From: Treponemataceae bacterium
GTDB lineage: Bacteria; Spirochaetota; Spirochaetia; Treponematales; Treponemataceae
Assembly (NCBI GenBank): GCA_024697985.1
Contig: JAILRX010000178.1
Location: 1-11,092, forward strand
Reading direction: 5' to 3'
Length of the DNA: 11,092 nucleotides
Positions within the stretch are counted from its first letter, which is position 1. Each line of letters begins with the position of its first letter. The notes beneath the pieces are model-generated. The model ran no database searches. It was not told the origin of the DNA and saw only the letters and a list, made by a program, of their open reading frames with translations. The translations under genes were made by a program, and so were the position numbers. This document shows, piece after piece, positions 7,094 through 11,092 of this stretch.

Positions 7094-7809
7094 AGTTCAG
7101 CCTGACAGATTGAATCGAGTTCTTTTTTGAAAAGTTTGAGGTCTTCCCATGCCGGCCTTTTTAGGCTTGGGTCGCGTAAAAGGGCACTTGGATGATATGT
7201 CATCATTGCAGGAATTCCTTGAACCTCGTAGATTTTTCCTCGCATGCTGTTAACAGGATCTGCGCATTTGAAAAGATTATGGGCAGCAACACGACCTACA
7301 CATAAAATCATTTTTGGCTTTAAAAGATGGATCTGTGCTTCAAGATAGCTGCTGCAGGCCGCGCTTTCTTCTGGAAGCGGGTCGCGATTCTGAGGTGGTC
7401 GGCATTTTACGACGTTTGCGATAAAGCAGTTTGTCGTTCTTGAAAGATTGATGGCGGCAAGCATTTTATCCAAAAGATGTCCTGCTTCACCGACAAATGG
7501 AAGTCCGCGCTCGTCTTCGTTTGCGCCAGGACCTTCGCCTACAACAAGAACAGTCGGATTTTCAACGCCTTCTCCAAAAACCGTATTTCGGCGGGTTTTG
7601 GAAAGCTGGCATCTGGTGCAAGAATCAACCTTTGTTTTCAAAACTGAAAGAGTCATGGAAGGTTTGTCAGTTTGCTGATTTTCTTCGTTGATGGAAACTT
7701 CATCGTCGCAAAAATCAATTACCGGAGAATTGTTGTCAGAAAAACCCTGCAGGTAATTTGATGCGCAGTTGAGTAAGTTGTAAATCGATTCTTTTTCAGT
7801 TTTGGTCAC
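7090..7809 (-). CDS. Family 4 uracil-DNA glycosylase (4Fe-4S)
   Basis: The 239-residue product removes uracil from DNA, the first step of base-excision repair after cytosine deamination. Motif 1, GEGPGANEDERGLPFVG, is at 91-107, and the HPSALLR motif is at 206-212. The four expected iron-sulphur ligands are C64, C67, C136 and C152, in the family-4 order CxxC then C...C (KCRPPQNRDPLPEES leads to the last). An N-terminal extension of roughly 50 residues, polar and low in conservation, precedes the usual start of the fold; such extensions occur in the 'SPO1 DNA polymerase-related' annotated members. The start is GTG at 7809, without a Shine-Dalgarno. A TATAAT ending 6 nt upstream suggests a leaderless message, and a downstream in-frame start cannot be excluded. 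It is translationally coupled to priA. Confidence 0.92.
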   Translation of the reverse strand: MTKTEKESIYNLLNCASNYLQGFSDNNSPVIDFCDDEVSINEENQQTDKPSMTLSVLKTKVDSCTRCQLSKTRRNTVFGEGVENPTVLVVGEGPGANEDERGLPFVGEAGHLLDKMLAAINLSRTTNCFIANVVKCRPPQNRDPLPEESAACSSYLEAQIHLLKPKMILCVGRVAAHNLFKCADPVNSMRGKIYEVQGIPAMMTYHPSALLRDPSLKRPAWEDLKLFKKELDSICQAEL

Positions 7810-7815
7810 GTTTCT

Positions 7816-7821
7816 ATTATA
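7816..7821 (-). promoter_or_regulatory. -10 box (TATAAT) directly upstream of the uracil-DNA glycosylase start
   Basis: Minus-strand TATAAT is a perfect -10 and ends exactly 6 nt before GTG-7809, so transcription would start at the start codon. The -35 position is weak (TTTCCT at 17-nt spacing). No ribosome binding site is visible. Confidence 0.45.
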
Positions 7822-7824
7822 AGC

Positions 7825-7980
7825 AAAAAGTTGCGATTAGGAAAGCAGGTCACTTACTTTTACACTAAGGACAAGGTTGCGGCGATGCTCAGTGCAGTTC
7901 TTAAAAGTGATGTTTCGGTAAATGTAAGCATTCAAATAATGGATGCTTCGTTTATTCCGACGATTCTACAGAATTTCTAG
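7825..7980 (+). pseudogene. Decayed fragment of an ORF6N-domain (phage antirepressor-like) gene
   Basis: The plus-strand frame ending at TAG 7978-7980 is open over about 50 codons but has no start with a ribosome binding site. Its core reads YTKDKVAAMLSAVLKS (7861-7908), then DVSVNVSIQIMDA (7909-7947). This matches the consensus I know for the C-terminal part of the ORF6N domain, roughly YVFTEQGVAMLSAVLKSD..NVSIQIMNAFV. After IMDA the match breaks down in frame. A shifted frame there gives RRF-like codons, consistent with a small indel, and the frame ends soon after. The upstream DNA-binding half is gone, apparently replaced by the divergent uracil-DNA glycosylase gene. ORF6N domains occur in phage and mobile-element regulators and are frequent in Treponema genomes. 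It is probably not functional. Confidence 0.72.
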
Positions 7981-7985
7981 TAGAG

Positions 7986-9230
7986 TTAATCCTTTACAAA
8001 CTCTTCTTCGACAAAATCCCTGACCAGAAACTTTACGATTACCCGCTCGTCAAAGGCTTTTTGTATCAGATCATCAACTTTGAGCGCCTCGTAAAGTTTT
8101 TGTGCTGTTTCAAGCGGTGCTTTCAAAACTGGATGCTTTGGGCTGAAAAGTACGCAGCAGTCTTCGTATGGCAAAATTGAAGTTTCATAAGTTCCGATGA
8201 ATTTAGAAGTCTCGGTGATTTCTTCCTTGTCCATGCCGACAAGTGGGCGTAGAAGCGGAAGGTCAGCGCAGCTTTCCGTTACTGACATGTTTTCCAATGT
8301 CTGGCTTGCAACCTGTCCCAAACTTTCACCTGTTATGATGCAGCTTGCTCTGATTCGTCTTGCAACAAGATTTGCGCATTTCATCATGCACATCCTCAAA
8401 AGAAGGGTAGAATAGCTTTCCGTAGAATAATGCTCATCAGCCATTGGAATTTCAGAAGCGAGTTTTTTTATCCTCATCTGGACGTCCGTAAACGGAATGA
8501 TGTTGATGTTTGTTTCAATTCCGTATTTTCCAATCTGTTTTCCAAGATCTATTACTTTCTGCTTTGCTTCTTCTGAAGTATATGGATAGGCGTGAAAATA
8601 GCAGCAGTCAATTTTCATTCCGCGCCTCATCATTCTGTAACCGGCAACCGGACTGTCGATTCCGCCTGAAAGCAGAAGAAGTCCACGGTTGCTTGAACCG
8701 ACTGGAAGTCCTCGGCAGCCTTTTTCGGTGTTCGAGTAGACGAAGCATTTTTCCCGAACTTCAACATTTATCATGACATCAGGATTGTGGACATCAACTT
8801 TCATCATGCCTGAGTCGAAAATGTCCTGGGCTGCCTCGCAGCTGATTTCGTAAGAATTGAGCGGAAAGGATTTTTCACTTCTTCTCGATTCGATTTTGAA
8901 TGATTTGCAGCCTTTTTCTACGGCAATTTTTGCCTCTTCCATGCAGGCTTTTTTAATTGATTCTATGTTTTTTTCTGAAATACGAGCCTTAGCCCATCCT
9001 GTAATTCCGATCAGGTGCGAAAGCGTGAATTCTACGGCCTCGCATCCTTCGTCATTGCATTCAACGTACATTCGTCCGGCCCTCAAGGTGACGCGGGATT
9101 TGATTGATTCAAGATAAAGCTGAACGTTCTGAACGAGGCGGCGTTCGAAATCCTTGATGTTTCCGCCTTTTAATGTGAGTTCGCCGACTTTTACAAGATA
9201 AATATTTGAAAATTCCATGGGAAAAAGCAT
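7986..9230 (-). CDS. thiI: tRNA uracil 4-sulfurtransferase ThiI (without rhodanese domain)
   Basis: This 414-residue protein adenylates and thiolates U8 of tRNA to 4-thiouridine; in some bacteria it also supplies sulphur for the thiamine thiazole. A ferredoxin-like and THUMP region covers about residues 10-170. The PP-loop ATP-binding motif SGGIDSP is at 188-194, and the conserved TGESLGQVASQTLEN lies at 300-314. The C-terminal EDCCVLFSPKHP (357-366) carries C358/C359 at the place of the conserved cysteine in the adenylation domain. The protein ends there, with no rhodanese domain, like the short Bacillus-type ThiI that depends on a separate cysteine desulphurase. ATG-9230 is chosen; ATG-9218 (MEFSNIYLVKVGE) is an alternative. 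Neither has a Shine-Dalgarno, and a -10-like box before 9230 hints at a leaderless message. It stands alone, with no thiamine genes or desulphurase adjacent. Confidence 0.95.
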   Translation of the reverse strand: MLFPMEFSNIYLVKVGELTLKGGNIKDFERRLVQNVQLYLESIKSRVTLRAGRMYVECNDEGCEAVEFTLSHLIGITGWAKARISEKNIESIKKACMEEAKIAVEKGCKSFKIESRRSEKSFPLNSYEISCEAAQDIFDSGMMKVDVHNPDVMINVEVREKCFVYSNTEKGCRGLPVGSSNRGLLLLSGGIDSPVAGYRMMRRGMKIDCCYFHAYPYTSEEAKQKVIDLGKQIGKYGIETNINIIPFTDVQMRIKKLASEIPMADEHYSTESYSTLLLRMCMMKCANLVARRIRASCIITGESLGQVASQTLENMSVTESCADLPLLRPLVGMDKEEITETSKFIGTYETSILPYEDCCVLFSPKHPVLKAPLETAQKLYEALKVDDLIQKAFDERVIVKFLVRDFVEEEFVKD

Positions 9231-9257
9231 ATCACAATTTTAGTTTTTTTACTATTG

Positions 9258-9304
9258 CCAAACGGCTTGGTGCGACTTTTCGCATTAGACCGTCGGTTTT
9301 TTTT
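9258..9304 (+). terminator. Plus-strand hairpin with T-tract upstream of the toxin-antitoxin promoter
   Basis: Positions 9262-9275 pair with 9280-9293: 14 positions with one C-A mismatch and three G-T wobbles, loop CTTT. Two outer C-G pairs (9258-9259 with 9295-9296) extend the stem. Eight T residues follow at 9297-9304. The wobbles pair only on the plus strand, so it works in that direction, although no plus-strand gene lies immediately upstream. It would shield the toxin-antitoxin promoter from read-through. Confidence 0.6.
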
Positions 9305-9305
9305 C

Positions 9306-9334
9306 TTGACTATCCGTATAAAATTTTATAAACT
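9306..9334 (+). promoter_or_regulatory. Candidate promoter of the toxin-antitoxin operon
   Basis: TTGACT (9306-9311, 5 of 6) with a 17-nt spacer leads to TAAACT (9329-9334, 4 of 6). TATAAA at 9327-9332 would leave a 15-nt spacer instead. Both lie within the operator palindromes, which fits autorepression by the antitoxin. Confidence 0.55.
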
Positions 9335-9344
9335 ATACGTATAG
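9310..9344 (+). promoter_or_regulatory. Operator palindrome array of the toxin-antitoxin operon
   Basis: CTATACGTATAG (9333-9344) is a perfect 12-bp palindrome. A second copy with one internal and one terminal change, CTATCCGTATAA, sits at 9310-9321, 23 bp away. Between and overlapping them is another perfect palindrome, TATAAAATTTTATA (9317-9330). The array covers the end of the -35 box through the region before the antitoxin ribosome binding site, the expected position for autorepression. Confidence 0.65.
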
Positions 9345-9352
9345 AGGTGTTT

Positions 9353-9601
9353 ATGGACGCAAAATTAACTTTGAAATTAAATGACGAGTCTATTAATCGC
9401 GCAAAGGAATATGTTTCCTCAATTGGAACTTCGCTTTCTTCTGTAGTTGAGGGCTTTTTTGACAGCCTGACGCTAAATAAAATGAACCAGAAATTCGAAT
9501 ATAGTCCGCTTGTGTCCGAACTTTCTGGAATAATTCATTTGGATAATGATTTTGATTACAAGAGTGATTATTGCAACTATTTGGAACAAAAATATGAATA
9601 A
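9353..9601 (+). CDS. DUF6364-family antitoxin of a type II toxin-antitoxin pair
   Basis: The 82-residue protein begins MDAKLTLKLNDESINRAKEYVSSIGTSLSSVVEGFFDSLT. This is the short beta strand followed by two helices seen in DUF6364 and ribbon-helix-helix-like antitoxins. Residues 3-10 would be the DNA-contacting strand. The C-terminal 35 residues, rich in Asp, Tyr and Glu, would wrap and inhibit the toxin. It should bind the upstream palindromes and neutralise the PIN RNase. ATG-9353 is preferred because AGAGG (9343-9347) sits 5 nt before it; a GTG at 9347 would add two residues but overlaps that site. The frame overlaps the toxin start by 8 nt, the usual coupling for such pairs. The family call is from pattern memory; the toxin-antitoxin role is strongly supported by context. 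Confidence 0.8.
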   Translation: MDAKLTLKLNDESINRAKEYVSSIGTSLSSVVEGFFDSLTLNKMNQKFEYSPLVSELSGIIHLDNDFDYKSDYCNYLEQKYE

Positions 9602-10013
9602 AATATTTGTCGACACCGATGCAATTTTGGATTTGCTTGCAGAGCGCATACCTCATTTTCATTTTTCAGCTGTACTTTTTACTTTCGCTGAGATGAAAAA
9701 ACTTGAACTATATACGAGCCCATTGATTTTGGCGAATACCTTTTATGTTTTACGAAAGCAGATTGGAATTGACGGTGCGAAAAATGCCCTCAGAAAATTG
9801 AGGATTTTGCTTCATGTCGTGGATTCTTCCGAAAGTGTTGTAGATAAGGCTTTGAATTCGGAATTTGCGGACTTTGAGGATGCAATTCAGTATTATACGG
9901 CTTTGGAACACGGTATTTCCGTGATTTTGACGCGGAATTTGCGCGACTATAAGAACGCTTCAGTCATTGTTCAGACTCCTGAAACGTTTCTTGTGACAAA
10001 CGGTTTGATTTAG
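9594..10013 (+). CDS. PIN-domain toxin (predicted endoribonuclease)
   Basis: The 139-residue product begins MNKIFVDTDAILDLLAER, the PIN-fold opening with Asp7 (and Asp9) as metal ligands. SPLILANTFYVLRK (42-55) and FADFEDAIQYYTALE (91-105) follow; Asp93 and Asp96 are further candidate acidic residues. The signature LTRNLRDY (112-119) with Asp118 completes the site, and QTPETFL follows. This layout fits the VapC-like PIN_3 group, which cleaves RNA with Mg2+ and is held off by the antitoxin. ATG-9594 is chosen because the protein then begins exactly at the PIN motif and overlaps the antitoxin by 8 nt; an open frame extends upstream to ATG-9546 but with unrelated sequence. It appears complete, so the pair is probably active. 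Its RNA target cannot be told from sequence. Confidence 0.87.
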   Translation: MNKIFVDTDAILDLLAERIPHFHFSAVLFTFAEMKKLELYTSPLILANTFYVLRKQIGIDGAKNALRKLRILLHVVDSSESVVDKALNSEFADFEDAIQYYTALEHGISVILTRNLRDYKNASVIVQTPETFLVTNGLI

Positions 10014-10051
10014 TTCAATGCACTTAAAAAAATCGCTTAAATATCAAACCT

Positions 10052-10756
10052 CTAGATGTTGAACCACTGTGCTGAAGTCTGGTCTGCAAGCTGAATCAAA
10101 ACTACAAGCGGGTTTTGAATAAAGTTATTGTAATTGATTTTTTCCATGTCGGTTAAATCCGTGTAGCCCATGTGGCGACTGATGGCCTCAAGAATATTTC
10201 GGTTTTTAATCATCTGCGGAAAGATTTCCACAAACCTCAAAACAGATTCGTTGCCGTGGCCTAAAGTTCTGTTGTCATCTTTGGCTACATAGTAGGACTC
10301 GTATTTTACGTTTCCCGTGTAGTCTTTGCTTCGGCGTTGTTTGAGAGAATAAAAACCTGCCTTGCATAGATCGTGGCAGATTGCGCTAAGAAAAATATCT
10401 TTTGCACTTATTTCATATTGGTCTGATAAATCTGAGGCGGAAAAGTTTTGTAAGATGGCAGGTGCCAGAGAAAATGCTTGATATGAAACCATCAGTGAGT
10501 GAGCCGCAAGTCCGCCTGCTTTATTTCCATGATATTTTGTTGAAGCCGGGCTTGTGAAAAATTCGTTGTTTTCCATCCATGTGATGAGAGCTGTTTTTTC
10601 GTTTTCGGACAGGCAGTTTTCGGCCATCTTTACGATGCATTCTTTTACTTTATCGCTTTCAAAACTTCCGTCTGTTTTAATCGGTGAAATTGATTTGAAA
10701 ATTGATTTGAGTTCTTCTGTCTGTTCTTCCAGTAGGGTTAAGTTTTCATTTGTCAT
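10052..10756 (-). CDS. HD-domain hydrolase-like protein
   Basis: This 234-residue protein carries the metal-dependent phosphohydrolase pattern: GGLAAHS with His86, AICHDLCKAG with the His128-Asp129 pair, LGHGNES with His167, ISRHMG with His195, and QLADQTSA with Asp225. The H...HD...H...H...D order is that of the HD superfamily and its ligands appear complete. The N-terminal 70 residues are helical and charged without a recognisable domain. HD proteins act on nucleotides or nucleic acids, but no substrate can be inferred here. ATG-10756 has only an AAGG directly adjacent. A -10-like TAAATT (10763-10768) ends 6 nt before it, with TAGACA 17 nt further upstream. It converges with the toxin gene (38-nt gap) and diverges from the elongation factor G gene. 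It appears intact and single. Confidence 0.82.
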   Translation of the reverse strand: MTNENLTLLEEQTEELKSIFKSISPIKTDGSFESDKVKECIVKMAENCLSENEKTALITWMENNEFFTSPASTKYHGNKAGGLAAHSLMVSYQAFSLAPAILQNFSASDLSDQYEISAKDIFLSAICHDLCKAGFYSLKQRRSKDYTGNVKYESYYVAKDDNRTLGHGNESVLRFVEIFPQMIKNRNILEAISRHMGYTDLTDMEKINYNNFIQNPLVVLIQLADQTSAQWFNI

Positions 10757-10762
10757 GCCTTA

Positions 10763-10791
10763 AATTTAAAATTAATAATACTCTTTGTCTA
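10763..10791 (-). promoter_or_regulatory. Candidate promoter of the HD-domain protein gene
   Basis: On the minus strand, TAGACA (10786-10791, 5 of 6), a 17-nt spacer and TAAATT (10763-10768, 4 of 6) precede the start codon by exactly 6 nt, predicting a transcript that starts at or next to the ATG. Confidence 0.45.
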
Positions 10792-10803
10792 TAGGTAGAA
10801 ATA

Positions 10804-10833
10804 TTGAATTTTGTACCTTTTTTACAGTATAAT
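10804..10833 (+). promoter_or_regulatory. Promoter of the elongation factor G gene
   Basis: TTGAAT (10804-10809) with an 18-nt spacer and a perfect -10 TATAAT (10828-10833) lie about 50 nt before the start codon, predicting transcription from near 10840. An inverted repeat, CAGTATA (10825-10831) with TATACTG (10844-10850), brackets the predicted start and may be an operator. Confidence 0.65.
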
Positions 10834-10885
10834 TGTTTCCAAATATACTGAGGATTTTATATCCGCGTTAAGGAATGGGGATAAG

Positions 10886-11092
10886 ATGCAGCTTTCTAAA
10901 ATGCGAAACATCGGAATCATGGCACATATTGATGCCGGAAAAACTACGACAACAGAACGAATACTTTATTACACAGGAAAAATACATAAAATCGGCGAAA
11001 TTGATGATGGCGCCGCTACAATGGACTGGATGCAGCAGGAGCAGGATCGAGGAATTACGATTCAGAGTGCCGCTACAACGACTTATTGGAAA
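10886..11092 (+). CDS. fusA: Elongation factor G, N-terminal part (3' end outside window)
   Basis: The first 69 residues are visible. The G1 P-loop AHIDAGKTTTTER (13-25) and the switch I region with RGITIQSAATTT identify a translational GTPase of the EF-G family. It drives translocation or, in some paralogues, ribosome recycling. ATG-10886 has GGGG 5 nt upstream at 10877-10880; ATG-10901 (MRNIGIMAHIDAG) is a possible alternative. The N-terminus is very short compared with E. coli-type EF-G, and IGIMAHIDAGKTTTT resembles the paralogue class shared by spirochaetes and mitochondria. All three Arg codons of the form CGN seen here are CGA. Spirochaetes carry two EF-G paralogues and the visible part is too short to assign this to one, so the symbol is provisional. 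Confidence 0.9.
   Translation, partial: MQLSKMRNIGIMAHIDAGKTTTTERILYYTGKIHKIGEIDDGAATMDWMQQEQDRGITIQSAATTTYWK

Noticed and set aside
7926..7948. AAGCAT/ATGCTT inverted repeat between thiI and the uracil-DNA glycosylase gene
   Set aside because: Short, with an 11-nt loop and no T-tract; it lies inside the ORF6N remnant and is explained by its coding sequence.
9546..9593. Longer toxin frame starting at ATG 9546
   Set aside because: The extra residues lie inside the antitoxin gene and do not fit the PIN fold, which begins exactly at ATG 9594.
10014..10051. Terminator between the convergent toxin and HD genes
   Set aside because: No stem followed by a T-run could be found; the only match, GTTCAA/TTGAAC, has a very long loop.

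Overview
The window looks like chromosomal DNA of a host-associated Treponema-type spirochaete. This is an inference from several signs: moderate-to-low GC, the gene order scpB-rluB-cmk-rpsA, a six-domain ribosomal protein S1 directly behind cytidylate kinase, a lipoprotein with a relaxed lipobox, an ORF6N-family remnant, and a DUF6364/PIN toxin-antitoxin pair. No 16S rRNA or other decisive marker is present, so the genus is not proven.

Layout. Positions 2-3303 (+) hold the end of a tightly packed housekeeping operon: the ScpB C-terminus, an RsuA/RluB-family pseudouridine synthase, cytidylate kinase and ribosomal protein S1. Its reading frames overlap or nearly touch, and it closes with a strong intrinsic terminator at 3324-3356. 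Positions 3386-4848 (+) hold an envelope pair: a membrane-anchored TPR protein and a lipoprotein of unknown function. A tRNA-Arg(UCU) follows, with its own good promoter and terminator. On the minus strand, a family-4 uracil-DNA glycosylase and PriA helicase overlap by 4 nt (7809 down to 5039) and form a DNA-repair/restart pair. A minus-strand thiI (9230-7986) lies upstream of them. The gap between thiI and the glycosylase gene contains a decayed plus-strand piece of an ORF6N-domain gene.

Positions 9306-10013 (+) are a complete type II toxin-antitoxin operon with a near-perfect promoter/operator palindrome array. It is followed by a convergent HD-domain protein gene (10756-10052, minus). The 5' end of an elongation factor G gene (10886 onward, +) has its own TATAAT promoter.

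Most genes are core information-processing or repair functions. The accessory elements are confined to 7825-7980 (gene remnant) and 9306-10013 (toxin-antitoxin), on either side of thiI. I see no CRISPR array, insertion sequence, integrase or prophage block, and no large undescribed system. The most interesting signals are: the ORF6N remnant; the operator array of the toxin-antitoxin operon; three minus-strand genes with a -10-like hexamer ending exactly 6 nt before the start codon, which suggests leaderless mRNAs; and heavy use of the CGA arginine codon in rpsA and fusA.
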